From Nostoc sp. PCC 7107 (GTDB lineage Bacteria > Cyanobacteriota > Cyanobacteriia > Cyanobacteriales > Nostocaceae): DNA of 64,000 nucleotides. The notes under the pieces are model-generated. The model saw only the letters and a program-made list of their open reading frames with translations, was not told the DNA's origin and did not search any database. The translations under genes were made by a program, and so were the position numbers. Positions 46,602 through 56,252 of the stretch are shown piece by piece. The stretch covers positions 669,001 through 733,000 of the forward strand of contig NC_019676.1 of the NCBI RefSeq assembly GCF_000316625.1. Reading direction: 5' to 3'. Within the stretch, counting starts at the first letter, position 1. Every line of letters begins with the position of its first letter.

Positions 46602-47711
46602 GTGGAAGTTAAAGCCGCAGTAGCTTATGGCGCGGGAAAGCCGCTAACTATTGAAACCGTGCAATTATCAGGGCCAGAAGCTGGAGAAGTTTTAGTAGAA
46701 ATTAAAGCTTCGGGAGTTTGTCACACTGATGCTTATACTCTTTCTGGTGCTGATCCTGAAGGTTTATTTCCGGCAATTTTAGGTCATGAAGGCGCTGGTA
46801 TAGTCGTAGAGGTGGGGGCTGGTGTTACCAGCGTCAAACCAGGAGATCATGTCATCCCACTCTACACCCCAGAGTGTCGTCAGTGTGAATATTGTCTCAG
46901 CCTCAAAACCAATCTCTGTCAAGCCATTCGCTCTACCCAAGGACTCGGCGTAATGCCCAACGGTACTAGTCGTTTTAGTATTGGTGGTGAAATGATTCAC
47001 CACTACATGGGTACATCGACTTTTGCTAATTACACAGTCTTACCAGAAATTGCTGTCGCCAAAATTCGAGAAGATGCCCCATTTGATAAGGTTTGTTACA
47101 TTGGTTGCGGTGTTACAACTGGTATAGGTGCAGTGATTTATACCGCCAAAGTAGAACCGGGAGCAAAAGTTATCGTGTTCGGTTTGGGTGGTATTGGCTT
47201 AAACGTCATCCAAGGAGCGCGAATGGTAGGAGCAGATATGATTGTGGGGGTAGATATTAATCCCAGCAAACGCGTCTTAGCCGAAAAGTTTGGGATGACG
47301 CACTTTGTTAACCCGAAAGAAGTCGAAGGTGATTTAGTCCCTTACTTAGTTGATTTAACTAAAGGCGGTGCAGACTACACCTTTGAATGTATTGGCAATG
47401 TCAATATTATGCGTCAAGCATTAGAATGCTGCCATAAAGGTTGGGGTGTGAGTGTAATTATTGGCGTGGCTGGCGCAGGACAAGAAATCAGCACACGTCC
47501 GTTTCAATTAGTTACAGGTAGAGTCTGGAAAGGTTCAGCTTTCGGTGGTGCAAGAGGACGCACAGATGTGCCGAAAATTGTTGATTGGTATATGGATGGC
47601 AAAATCAACATCGATGATTTAATTACCCATGTAATGCCAATTGAACAAATTAGTCATGCTTTAGAATTAATGCACAAAGGTGAATCTATTCGCAGTGTTG
47701 TAACGTTTTAG
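46602..47711 (+). CDS. frmA: S-(hydroxymethyl)glutathione dehydrogenase (class III alcohol dehydrogenase)
   Basis: The zinc-dependent enzyme oxidises the glutathione-formaldehyde adduct to S-formylglutathione with NAD; it also reduces S-nitrosoglutathione. The 369-residue protein has the catalytic zinc ligands ([18 protein letters not shown]), structural zinc Cys ([17 protein letters not shown]) and the [15 protein letters not shown] nucleotide site. A GTG start is supported by a strong AGGAGG 8-9 bp upstream. The next enzyme of the pathway is at 51087, separated by two unrelated genes. Confidence 0.94.
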   Translation: MEVKAAVAYGAGKPLTIETVQLSGPEAGEVLVEIKASGVCHTDAYTLSGADPEGLFPAILGHEGAGIVVEVGAGVTSVKPGDHVIPLYTPECRQCEYCLSLKTNLCQAIRSTQGLGVMPNGTSRFSIGGEMIHHYMGTSTFANYTVLPEIAVAKIREDAPFDKVCYIGCGVTTGIGAVIYTAKVEPGAKVIVFGLGGIGLNVIQGARMVGADMIVGVDINPSKRVLAEKFGMTHFVNPKEVEGDLVPYLVDLTKGGADYTFECIGNVNIMRQALECCHKGWGVSVIIGVAGAGQEISTRPFQLVTGRVWKGSAFGGARGRTDVPKIVDWYMDGKINIDDLITHVMPIEQISHALELMHKGESIRSVVTF

Positions 47712-47722
47712 TTAAGAAAATA

Positions 47723-47798
47723 GTAGGTTGGGTGTAGCGATAGCGTAACCCAACAAAGTATGCTCGAATGTTGGGTTCCGTTCCTCCACCCAACCTAC
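47723..47798. repeat. Nested palindromic repeat downstream of frmA
   Basis: Outer arms GTAGGTTGGGTG and CACCCAACCTAC and inner arms AACCCAACA and TGTTGGGTT are perfect, forming a long cruciform. Partial copies with the CCCAACCTAC end occur at ~41535-41548 and, diverged, at ~32826-32866. It may also stop frmA transcription. Confidence 0.75.
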
Positions 47799-47832
47799 AC
47801 CTAATTAATTTAACTGCTACCAAACTTGGGAG

Positions 47833-48501
47833 ATGCAAATGATTACTACCAGTGAAGTGATAAGCAGCAATCCTCAAGAAACACCACTTGCAGAAAAGCG
47901 CGTCACGCTGCATAACATTAGTTGGTCTGCTTATGAGCAAATTCTTGATGCTTTGGGTGATAATCGTGCAGCCAGACTGACATATTATCAAGGTATGTTG
48001 GAGATTATGACACCTTTAGAAGAACATGAAAGTGGTAGTGAAAATATTGGGATGTTGATTCATCTTTTGACTGAGGAACTGAACCTTAATATTAAAAGTA
48101 TGGCTTCAACGACGCTAAAAATACCAAAATCAAAAGTAGGGGCAGAGCCTGATAAATGTTACTACATTCAAAATGAGCCTGCTGTGAGAGGTAAAACAGT
48201 AAATTTAGCAGTAGATCCACCTCCAGATTTAATTTTAGAAGTAGATATCACGCATACAGATATCAATAAAAAACAAATGTATCAGGATATGAAAGTTCCT
48301 GAGTTTTGGCGTTACAACGGTACAAAATTAACTATTTACCTTTTAGAACAAGAAAAATATATAGAATCAGAAACTAGTGCCACATTTGCGATATTAACTA
48401 AATCAATGGTTTACGATTTTTTGTCCCAATGCAAAACTCAAGGCGAAACCCAAACTAAACGCGCTTTTCGGAAAATGTTGCAAGCACAAATCCAGCAATA
48501 G
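47833..48501 (+). CDS. Uma2-family (DUF820) putative endonuclease
   Basis: The 222-residue protein has the Uma2 core: ARLTYYQGMLEIMTPLEEHE near residue 50, KVGAEPDKCYYIQNE, and DPPPDLILEVDITHTDINKKQMY with the PD...E-x-D metal site. FWRYNGTKLTIYLL follows. It lies between frmA and the DUF4157-like gene. Confidence 0.87.
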   Translation: MQMITTSEVISSNPQETPLAEKRVTLHNISWSAYEQILDALGDNRAARLTYYQGMLEIMTPLEEHESGSENIGMLIHLLTEELNLNIKSMASTTLKIPKSKVGAEPDKCYYIQNEPAVRGKTVNLAVDPPPDLILEVDITHTDINKKQMYQDMKVPEFWRYNGTKLTIYLLEQEKYIESETSATFAILTKSMVYDFLSQCKTQGETQTKRAFRKMLQAQIQQ

Positions 48502-48671
48502 TTTAGATATTAGCAATGATTTAATGGGATCAAATTTAATCATGCAGACACCACAAAGCGAACAAATAAATCTCTACGGAATAGAATGATAGCGATCGCT
48601 TCTCCATACACTAATACAGTTAAGATAAAATTCTCATTGAATTTTTTTAACCCTCACAGGAATGTTAAAAT

Positions 48672-50906
48672 TTAAAACTTATCCAAGTAGTTACCTAAAT
48701 ATGTTTCTCCTGCATTACGCATTGCATATTCGGATGGAATGAGATTATCCCTCAACATTTTCGACAATTCCCAAGTCTTTCCATGATATTTTTCATTGGC
48801 TAATTTAAAGTGAGCGCTATTTCCATCTTTGGCACTACCATCAGAATTACAGTGAACATGAACTACCACGTTTCTATACTGTTCTTGCCCTATTTCTAAC
48901 GGACATTCAATTGAGAATTCACCTTTTTCTTTATTATCATAGCTTGTAATGTAAGCGCTTTTAATTTTTCCTATTTGAACTTCCCCAAGCGTGACAAGTT
49001 TTTCTAGCTCCTTAACAGATGGGTTTTGCATAAATTGACCTTCCACTGTTTTTTCATAAGCTAATTTAATAGCCTCAGCTTTAGCTTTTTTATCAAAATA
49101 TTGGTAGTATTGCTGAACATGATCTCTTTTGAATTGGGAGATAGATTCTCCTAATTTACCCTTGTCATAATTATTTTTATTTGTGTCTAATTGTGTAAAT
49201 ACATCGTTTGTTTCTCTTTTCCATTCAGGTGGATAGTTATCATTCTGCTTGATTGTATTATTTTCTAGTTCTAATTGCTCTATTTCCTGGTAATATTTGC
49301 ATATCTTACCAACTTCTTTTTTGAATGTACTGGCAAGTAGGAAGGACGTGTCACTAATTCCTTTATCCCCCAAAATGGTCTGCTTAAGATTATTGCACAA
49401 GCTGTTAATATATGAATTTTTCAGTGCCATCTGCATCTCGTTTGCGGAAATGCTCTCCAATTCGTTATAAATTTGAGTTGTGAGCGGAATTATTTTCTTA
49501 AATGTCTCTATGGCTGATTGATCAGCCGCTGGATCTTTACCTTGTATATTTTTATAAGTCTTCTGATATTCTGCTTTGAAAGCATTTTGTAACTCTTTGG
49601 TTACATCGTTGGCTGATTTATTTGTTATTTGCGGTTCTAGTTTTTGAGCTTCAATTTCTAACTGATCTATCTTTTCTTTTTTCTTCTTGTTCTCTTCTTC
49701 CTGGCGTTTACGTTCTTCTTCCTGTTTTTTAAGTTTTTCCTCCTGACGTTGCATTTCTATTGCTTGTCGTTTCTTTTCTTCCTCATCTTGTAGTTTCCTT
49801 CTTTCTTCGCGTTTTCTTTCCAACTCCTTTTGTTCTGCTTCCTGTTTCTTTTCTTTTTCTGCTTGTTCCTGCCGTTTTTTTTCTGCTCTTGCTTCGGCTT
49901 TTCTCCGATTTTTCTCCTCTTGTTTTTTCCTTGCTTCTTCTTTTTTCTGTGCCTCTTGTTCAGCAACAATTTTTGCTTCTTCTTGTCGTTTAATTTCTTC
50001 TTGTTGTTTAAGTTCGGCTTGTTGTTTGAGTTCTTCTTCTTTTTTCTGTTGGATTTCTGCTTCTTTTTGTCGTTTAAGTTCGGCTTTTTTGTTTTCCTCC
50101 TCTTGTTCCTTCTGTTTTTGTTCTTCGATGTTCTGTTGCTCTATAGCAGTTTCAACTTCTTCTTCTAGTTGTTCTGCGACAGATTTGTGTTGCTTGATCT
50201 TTTCTAATAAGTCTTGACCTTCAGAATATGTAATTTTTGGTTTTGCTTTAGCTGTTTCAATAAATTGTTGTAACTGAGAAAGGTCTGATACAAAGTTGTT
50301 TTCCTTGAGTGTAGAGATAGATTCCTCAATACGAGAAACTAGGTCTTTGAGTTCTGTAAACGCATCTTGTAATGTTTGTTTAGCTTGCTTGAGGGCATAA
50401 GATACAAAGTAACTAAAAATTGATGCTTCCCAGGATGGGTCATCTAGATTTAAACAACGTTGAATAATGGCTTGGTTAATCTGTTCTAGCTCTACAGGAT
50501 TTTGAAATTTTGAAGCATCCTTATTTTGCTGCACTACATGGGTCAACCCATGAGTCATTAGCGACCTTGGGGGTTTGTCTTCCTCTACCAACTCCTTAGC
50601 GTTGATTTGCTGCACAGCATCTGCTGCTAACTGGTCTGCTTCTTGCTCATACGTATCCCCAGATTGCCCAATGGTGAGTTTCATCTGCAATCGTGGTGTT
50701 GGTGCTGGAGGACGCGGAAGAAACATTGAGACATTTGGAAAACCATCGCCAGACTTTCTATTACTTTGTAAATTGGGTTTTTGCTGTGCTTGGAGCGTTT
50801 CTTCTTCCGAAGAAGTAACTTTAAAACTACGTGGCGCAAATGGATTTTTATTTGATGATTCTGAAGAAGAAGCGTTTTGAAATAGTTTATGTATTCTGGA
50901 GTACAT
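48672..50906 (-). CDS. DUF4157-like eCIS-associated protein with long coiled coil
   Basis: The 744-residue protein begins with the MYSRIHKLFQNASSSESSNK leader and KLTIGQSGDTYEQEADQLAA segment seen in cyanobacterial DUF4157 proteins that accompany extracellular contractile injection systems. The DUF4157 core is nearly gone: only LMTHGLTHVVQQN remains, where HELTH (HExxH) is normal, so Glu is replaced by Gly. Residues about 240-440 are a highly charged Glu/Lys/Gln coiled coil. The C-terminal ~150 residues (VVVHVHCNSDGSAKDGNSAH) form a compact domain that was not recognised. Cargo or toxin delivery by an injection system is inferred from the N-terminus; no eCIS gene is in view. Confidence 0.6.
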   Translation of the reverse strand: MYSRIHKLFQNASSSESSNKNPFAPRSFKVTSSEEETLQAQQKPNLQSNRKSGDGFPNVSMFLPRPPAPTPRLQMKLTIGQSGDTYEQEADQLAADAVQQINAKELVEEDKPPRSLMTHGLTHVVQQNKDASKFQNPVELEQINQAIIQRCLNLDDPSWEASIFSYFVSYALKQAKQTLQDAFTELKDLVSRIEESISTLKENNFVSDLSQLQQFIETAKAKPKITYSEGQDLLEKIKQHKSVAEQLEEEVETAIEQQNIEEQKQKEQEEENKKAELKRQKEAEIQQKKEEELKQQAELKQQEEIKRQEEAKIVAEQEAQKKEEARKKQEEKNRRKAEARAEKKRQEQAEKEKKQEAEQKELERKREERRKLQDEEEKKRQAIEMQRQEEKLKKQEEERKRQEEENKKKKEKIDQLEIEAQKLEPQITNKSANDVTKELQNAFKAEYQKTYKNIQGKDPAADQSAIETFKKIIPLTTQIYNELESISANEMQMALKNSYINSLCNNLKQTILGDKGISDTSFLLASTFKKEVGKICKYYQEIEQLELENNTIKQNDNYPPEWKRETNDVFTQLDTNKNNYDKGKLGESISQFKRDHVQQYYQYFDKKAKAEAIKLAYEKTVEGQFMQNPSVKELEKLVTLGEVQIGKIKSAYITSYDNKEKGEFSIECPLEIGQEQYRNVVVHVHCNSDGSAKDGNSAHFKLANEKYHGKTWELSKMLRDNLIPSEYAMRNAGETYLGNYLDKF

Positions 50907-51086
50907 TGTTTCAAGCCCGCAATAATTGTTTTAGCAGTCTTCTTGCTGTTTTATTCTTAATTTTGAGCAAAGTTGCTGTTTGTGTATTTAACATTTTATT
51001 ATGCTTGAATAAAGCAATTTAAAGTTGCGATCGCTACTATTTGTTACACCTTAAATTTCAAGTATTCCAGAATTTAAATTAAAAAT

Positions 51087-51938
51087 TTGGCAATCATGAC
51101 GCATCTGCAAACTATCTCTGAATATCAATGCTTTGACGGTAAACTCGGTTTTTACTCTCATACTTCTACAACTTGTCACAGTGAAATGCGCTTTGCTGTT
51201 TATCAGCCTCCCCAAGCAGCACACAAACCAGTACCAGTTCTTTACTTTTTGTCTGGTTTGACTTGTACAGAAGAAAATTTCATGGTCAAGGCTGGGGCGC
51301 AACGTTATGCCGCCGAGTATGGTTTAATGTTAGTGGCACCAGATACTAGTCCTCGAAATACTGGCATTATGAGTGAAGATGATGCTTGGGATTTCGGTAC
51401 GGGTGCAGGATTTTATGTTGATGCTACCGCAGAACCGTGGCGATCGCACTATCAAATGTATAGTTACATTGTCCAAGAATTACCTGCTATCATTGCAGCT
51501 AATTTCCCGATAAAACCCGATAAACAAGGCATTTTCGGTCATTCTATGGGGGGACATGGGGCGCTAGTTTGTGCTATACGTAACCCCAAACAATACAAAT
51601 CAGTGTCAGCTTTTGCGCCTATCGTTGCACCTATGAGTTGTCCTTGGGGAAAAAAGGCTTTTAGCGGATATTTAGATAGTAATCAAGATAGTTGGCGTAC
51701 TTATGATGCGAGTGAATTAGTCAGAAAACTAGGCTATCATAGTCTCATTTTAATTGACCAAGGCACGGCAGATAAATTTTTAACTGAACAATTAAAACCA
51801 GAAATATTTGAACAAGCCTGTGCATCTGTAAATCAACCCCTCAATTTACGTTACCAAGTTGGCTATGACCATAGTTACTATTTTATTGCTAGTTTTATTG
51901 CTGATCACATTCGCCATCACGCGATCGCGCTAACTTAA
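51087..51938 (+). CDS. fghA: S-formylglutathione hydrolase
   Basis: The 283-residue esterase hydrolyses S-formylglutathione to formate and glutathione. The motifs are complete: LSGLTCTEENFMVKAGAQR, APDTSPRNTGI, the nucleophile GHSMGGHGALV (Ser) and the catalytic His in VGYDHSYYFIASF. The start codon shown is the first of two close alternatives (MAIMTHLQTI). frmA at 46602 is the preceding enzyme of the same pathway, 3.4 kb away. Confidence 0.94.
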   Translation: MAIMTHLQTISEYQCFDGKLGFYSHTSTTCHSEMRFAVYQPPQAAHKPVPVLYFLSGLTCTEENFMVKAGAQRYAAEYGLMLVAPDTSPRNTGIMSEDDAWDFGTGAGFYVDATAEPWRSHYQMYSYIVQELPAIIAANFPIKPDKQGIFGHSMGGHGALVCAIRNPKQYKSVSAFAPIVAPMSCPWGKKAFSGYLDSNQDSWRTYDASELVRKLGYHSLILIDQGTADKFLTEQLKPEIFEQACASVNQPLNLRYQVGYDHSYYFIASFIADHIRHHAIALT

Positions 51939-52052
51939 GGTAAGCTATAAATTACTTAAATTCTGAAATTTCCTCTAGATTTAAATATTCTTCTGGAGTG
52001 TAATGTTTTTTTTGTGTTTGGATTTGCATAATTTTATCAAGAAAATAACTGA

Positions 52053-54776
52053 TTATTTGGGATAATTTGTACTTAAAAATTGTTCTGCTTCTATTTTATT
52101 TGTAGTTACTCTATCTAAAGTAGCAACAAGAATAGCATCAAGAATTTGCCGATATTGGGGGCCTGGTTTGTAGCCTAATTGCTTCAGGTCGTTACCATTT
52201 AAAATTGGTTGGATGTACGCCAATACTGTTAAGTAATGCCAGATTTTTTGTCGGAGCGATCGCGGGCTTTGCAAGGCGATTAAAATCAGCATTGGTAAGT
52301 CATACTTTTTCAGTAACTGTACAATTTGACTGGGACGCTGCAATTCCGGTAACAATTCATTAACCTCTGCTTGCGCTGAAGCTAAATTTTGCAAGCGGTG
52401 AATGCTATCTTCTTGTAATTGCAGATTTTTGGCGACTTTTTCCCGATATTCTGGTTTGAGGTAGGCAATTAACGCTTCTAAGCGCATTTGCCAGTGAATA
52501 AAGGTGAGTTGGGGATCAAATCTCCGCAGACAGCGTTCTAATAACCGCAGTTGACGCAGGAGTTCAGCATCTAAGGAGAGAGTGGAATGGATGCACTGCA
52601 AAGCCTGCAAGTTATCGAGTAATTGCAAAGCCGATTTCCAGTACGGTGCTTCTAAGATATGTTTCAATTCGGTTTTCAGTCGAGTTTGCAAAGCGGGAGT
52701 TCTGCTATTTTGTTGAGCAGTGCGATCGTAAACACCACTGTTAATTGCATAACGAATGTACTCTTCTGTTCGCGGTTCAAAATCAAATCCAAAGCGCACA
52801 GCAAAGCGCACACCACGATAAATCCGAGTAGGATCTTCAATAAAACTATTGGCGTGTAAAACCCGAATTTGCTTGGCTTGTAAATCTAATAAACCACCAA
52901 AAAAATCGAGTAATTCGCCCGAACGGGGAGAAGTTAGCCGCAATGCCATTGCATTGATAGTAAAATCTCGACGGTACAAATCTTGGCGAATAGAACTCGC
53001 CTCAACTTCAGGGTTCGCCGCTGGGTAAGGATAAAATTCTGTTCTAGCGGTGGCAATATCCACCCACAACGAATCTAATTCTGCATCTTTGTGCCACAAC
53101 AAAGCCGCAGTTTGAAAAGCACCATGAATTTCTAAACGTGCGGCTGGGTAAAGTGCTTGTAATGCTTTTGCTAATTCCACCCCAGCACCAACATCTGCTG
53201 ATTTGTGAAAGCCATCTACGACCAAATCAATATCTTTAATCATTAATTTGTTGGTGGTTTCGGCTAATAGCAAGTCCCGCACAGCACCACCAACTAGGTA
53301 AAGATGCCAACCGCGTTTTTCTGCTGCTTGGGAGGCTTTGGTGAGTAATTGCCACAGTTGGGGTGCAAGACGTGAGGCGATATTAAGTGCTGTTAGCGGT
53401 AGCGGGAGTTGAGCAGCGTGCTGAGTGCTGAGTGCTGAGTTTTGAGGGCTGAGGTTTTGAAATTCCTCACTGTTTTGATGTAACTCCCGTAGAACATCGG
53501 TACGGGTGACGATACCAACTAATTGTCCATCTTCTAAGACTGGTAAGCGTCCGATATCATAAGTCACCATTAGCGACTCGATTTGTGGCAGGGTGGTATC
53601 TGGGGTGATGGTTTTGAGATTGATAGTCATGTAACCTTTGACTGGTGCATGACTAAAGCCGTGGTGAAAGGCAATATCTAAATCTCTCCTGGAAATAATG
53701 CCGACTAACTGTCCTTGGGCATCAACTACAGATAACCCAGAATGCCCATAACGTAATAAAATCCGCTGTGCTTCGGCAATGGTAGTTTCTGGGCGAATGG
53801 TGCGGACTGGGGAAGACATCAAATCTCTGGCGGTGAGGGGATGGGGAATGGAAACTTTTAAACCTTCCAAAAGTTCTTCTAGAGTTGCTTGTGTATCCAC
53901 TCCCCGCAAGTTGAGTGATGCAGCTTGGGAATGTCCACCACCGCCAAAGGGTTGAAATAACAAGTTAAGATTGACACCAGGAATTTGCGATCGCCCAATC
54001 ACAGTTAATCTTGATTCATCTTCCCCCAATGGATATTCATTGACTAACAATAAAGCATCAATTTCGCTTAACTCGACTATTTGTGATGCTAAACTCGATA
54101 ACCCAGGCACAAAAGCCTCTGTTTTTAAAGTTACCCAAGCAAGGGTATAACTACGCAAGCAGAGATATTCTAACTCTTGTAAGGCTGTGGTTAATAGCTG
54201 TTGTAACTGTGGTGATAAACCAGGGTCACGATAAGTAGAAATAACTCCTAAACTTGCGCCTTGCTGCATCAACCAAGCCAAAGCTAAAGCATCCCTAGCT
54301 GTTGATAAATCATACGTTAATGAACCTGTATCAACATGGATACCCAAAGCCATCACTGTTGCTTGAGATGGGGTGAGGGAAATTTGTTGTTGTTGTAATT
54401 GCTCCACCATTAAAGTTGTGCAAGCACCCACCGGGGCAATATGCAATTGCGTCGCCGGAATATCACCCTCTTGCCCTAAGTGATGGTCATAAACTACAAT
54501 TTCTTTTACACTGGGTAGATCTAACCATTCAGCTGCTTTACCCAGGCGATCGCGCTTTTGTGTATCAACTACAGTAATCGAACGAATTGTTTGCGGATTC
54601 ACTGAACGTCGTTCAATCAGCGGATACTCATCTCGATGTAACGCCAAAAAATCTCTCACAGGTGGATGTGCGCCGCCTGTCAACACAATCTTACTCCCCG
54701 GTTGCAAGCACGTCAGCCCAACCGCTGCCCCCAAAGCATCAAAATCAGCCGTTGTGTGGCAAAGAATTAAGTCCAT
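52053..54776 (-). CDS. DHH phosphoesterase-CBS-CCA/poly(A) polymerase fusion
   Basis: The 907-residue protein has three parts. DHH/DHHA1 phosphoesterase (about 1-310): ILCHTTADFDALGAAVG, VVDTQKRDR, VVYDHHLGQEGD and FGGGGHSQAASL. Two CBS domains (about 315-430). A class II CCA-adding/poly(A) polymerase (about 475-750): YLVGGAVRDLLL, DIDLVVDG, RRDFTINAMALR and EDPTRIYRGVRFAVRFGF. This fusion is known in cyanobacteria and probably adds or repairs tRNA CCA ends under adenine-nucleotide control. A repeat-derived linker (SALSTQHAAQLPLPLTALNI, about 441-462) lies between CBS and polymerase. Confidence 0.93.
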   Translation of the reverse strand: MDLILCHTTADFDALGAAVGLTCLQPGSKIVLTGGAHPPVRDFLALHRDEYPLIERRSVNPQTIRSITVVDTQKRDRLGKAAEWLDLPSVKEIVVYDHHLGQEGDIPATQLHIAPVGACTTLMVEQLQQQQISLTPSQATVMALGIHVDTGSLTYDLSTARDALALAWLMQQGASLGVISTYRDPGLSPQLQQLLTTALQELEYLCLRSYTLAWVTLKTEAFVPGLSSLASQIVELSEIDALLLVNEYPLGEDESRLTVIGRSQIPGVNLNLLFQPFGGGGHSQAASLNLRGVDTQATLEELLEGLKVSIPHPLTARDLMSSPVRTIRPETTIAEAQRILLRYGHSGLSVVDAQGQLVGIISRRDLDIAFHHGFSHAPVKGYMTINLKTITPDTTLPQIESLMVTYDIGRLPVLEDGQLVGIVTRTDVLRELHQNSEEFQNLSPQNSALSTQHAAQLPLPLTALNIASRLAPQLWQLLTKASQAAEKRGWHLYLVGGAVRDLLLAETTNKLMIKDIDLVVDGFHKSADVGAGVELAKALQALYPAARLEIHGAFQTAALLWHKDAELDSLWVDIATARTEFYPYPAANPEVEASSIRQDLYRRDFTINAMALRLTSPRSGELLDFFGGLLDLQAKQIRVLHANSFIEDPTRIYRGVRFAVRFGFDFEPRTEEYIRYAINSGVYDRTAQQNSRTPALQTRLKTELKHILEAPYWKSALQLLDNLQALQCIHSTLSLDAELLRQLRLLERCLRRFDPQLTFIHWQMRLEALIAYLKPEYREKVAKNLQLQEDSIHRLQNLASAQAEVNELLPELQRPSQIVQLLKKYDLPMLILIALQSPRSLRQKIWHYLTVLAYIQPILNGNDLKQLGYKPGPQYRQILDAILVATLDRVTTNKIEAEQFLSTNYPK
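53392..53440 (-). repeat. Dispersed repeat inside the DHH-CBS-CCA gene
   Basis: GTTAGCGGTAGCGGGAGTTG then GAGTGCTGAGTGCTGAGT is a diverged copy of the menE/menC repeat. It reads SALSTQHAAQLPLPLT in the gene frame and lies in the interdomain linker, where it should be harmless. Confidence 0.72.
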
Positions 54777-54948
54777 AATCCTTAATCATCAGTCATTAAT
54801 ACTTAAACAAAGAACAAAGGACGAATGACTAAGGACAAATAACCAAAGTGTATCAATTTCTGCTAGGTTAAAAAATAAGGAAAAACTGTCAGTGTCGCCC
54901 TTTAGGATATTCTATCTTTAGTATTACGCTGTCTTGGGAGAAGCAAAA

Positions 54949-55137
54949 ATGACCATAATATTCCAGTTCGCTTTAGTAGCTCTTGTTTTGATGTCTTTTG
55001 TACTGGTTGTTGGCGTTCCTGTTGCCTATGCTACCCCACAAAGTTGGGTAGAATCGAAAAGATTATTGTGGCTGGGTTCTGGAGTTTGGATTGCCCTGGT
55101 ACTGTTAGTTGGTATATTAAACTTTTTTGTAGTCTAG
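54949..55137 (+). CDS. psbZ: Photosystem II protein PsbZ (Ycf9)
   Basis: The 62-residue protein starts [20 protein letters not shown] and has the two helices and short [20 protein letters not shown] loop of PsbZ. The ATG at 54949 follows GGGAGAAG and is preferred over a TTG at 54934. PsbZ helps hold antenna and stabilise the PSII core. An intrinsic terminator follows at 55185. Confidence 0.96.
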   Translation: MTIIFQFALVALVLMSFVLVVGVPVAYATPQSWVESKRLLWLGSGVWIALVLLVGILNFFVV

Positions 55138-55184
55138 GCGCTTGACAATAGTCCAATAAAATAGCATAAAGCTGATAGCAAAAG

Positions 55185-55216
55185 AAAAAGGTAAATGGTT
55201 TTATTTACCTTTTTTC
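55185..55216 (+). terminator. Intrinsic terminator after psbZ
   Basis: Arms AAAAAGGTAAAT (55185-55196) and ATTTACCTTTTT (55203-55214) are perfect around a 6-nt loop, and the right arm runs into six T. It is 48 bp after the psbZ stop. Confidence 0.8.
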
Positions 55217-55363
55217 TCATTCTTGGTAGATATCGCTGAAATCAACTTACTTCTCTCCTCCGCACTCATAACTCAGCACTTTCCTATAATTGTGCGCTTC
55301 ATCTCAACCATCTGCAAAGAAGAAATGTATATTGGCAAGAGTATAGTTGATTAAGAGGCAGTC

Positions 55364-55921
55364 ATGGCAGTTTTTGAGGGAACTTTTACTCAAACTGAAC
55401 CCTTACGTTTTGCAGTTGTGATTGGTCGATTTAATGACCTTGTTACTACAAAGCTGGTGGAAGGATGTCAAGATTGCTTGAAACGTCATGGTGTAGATCC
55501 CAACCCCCACGGTAATCAAGTAGATTATGTTTGGGTTCCGGGAAGTTTTGAAGTGCCAATTGTTGCCCGTCAACTAGCACTTTCCCAGCGTTATGATGCG
55601 ATCATTTGTTTAGGCGCGGTTATCCGCGGACAAACGCCCCATTTTGATTACGTGTCTTCGGAAGTAGCCAAAGGCATTGCCGCAGCCAGCTTTCAAACTG
55701 GTGTTCCGGTAATTTTTGGCATTTTGACAGTAGATACAATGCAGCAAGCCCTAGAACGAGCCGGGATTAAAGCTAATCATGGTTGGGACTATGCCATGAA
55801 TGCCTTAGAAATGGCCAGTCTCATGCGGAAATTACGTTCTAACCTCACAGAATCATACTCTTTAAATCCCCAATCTTTGCCTGCTGCTCACGGTCAAGAG
55901 TCAATAGTTAACAGTCAGTAG
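55364..55921 (+). CDS. ribH: 6,7-dimethyl-8-ribityllumazine synthase
   Basis: RibH makes the lumazine precursor of riboflavin. The 185-residue protein has the typical segments [56 protein letters not shown] and [16 protein letters not shown]. The last ~25 residues ([12 protein letters not shown] onward) go beyond the core and are probably disordered. It follows psbZ, a common neighbour pair in cyanobacteria, but the terminator between them suggests separate transcripts. Confidence 0.95.
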   Translation: MAVFEGTFTQTEPLRFAVVIGRFNDLVTTKLVEGCQDCLKRHGVDPNPHGNQVDYVWVPGSFEVPIVARQLALSQRYDAIICLGAVIRGQTPHFDYVSSEVAKGIAAASFQTGVPVIFGILTVDTMQQALERAGIKANHGWDYAMNALEMASLMRKLRSNLTESYSLNPQSLPAAHGQESIVNSQ

Positions 55922-56100
55922 TCAAACAATTTTGGATTTTAGATTTGCGTTAGCGAGTCCGCGAGCGTCTTTTGGATTTGTTCCCCTTGACTTCGGGCGG
56001 GGCTTGTACCGAAATAATCTAAAATCTAAAATCCAAAATTAGCTGACTTGATAGCTTGGGGTCAATCTAAAATCTAAAATCCAAAATTGATTGACTAAGC
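55922..56100. repeat. Dispersed repeats after ribH
   Basis: Multiple AATCTAAAATCTAAAATCC units flank a GCGGGGCTTGTACCGAAATA stretch. The same kinds of unit occur inverted in the spacer at 22250-22480. Confidence 0.6.
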
Positions 56101-56180
56101 ATAAATGACAAATAACCATTGACTAAAACTTAGGGGTTGACAAATCAAAATATATCTGACACTATAGTTAATGTGGGTTT

Positions 56181-56252
56181 GCGGGTATAGCTCAGTGGTA
56201 GAGCGCAACCTTGCCAAGGTTGATGTCGCGCGTTCGAATCGCGTTACCCGCT
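56181..56252 (+). tRNA. tRNA-Gly (anticodon GCC)
   Basis: A 72-nt cloverleaf: acceptor GCGGGTA/TACCCGC, D arm around CTCAGTGGTAGAG, anticodon stem CAACC/GGTTG with loop TTGCCAA, and T arm CGCGTTCGAATCGCG. The GCC anticodon reads glycine codons GGC/GGT. CCA is not encoded, so the 3' end needs CCA addition. Confidence 0.95.

Noticed and set aside
49757-50217. Several long open frames on both strands over the coiled-coil gene
   Set aside because: They are shadow frames of the low-complexity Glu/Lys/Gln coding sequence of the gene at 48672-50906; they give Phe/Leu/Ser-rich or Lys/Arg-rich nonsense and have no family match.
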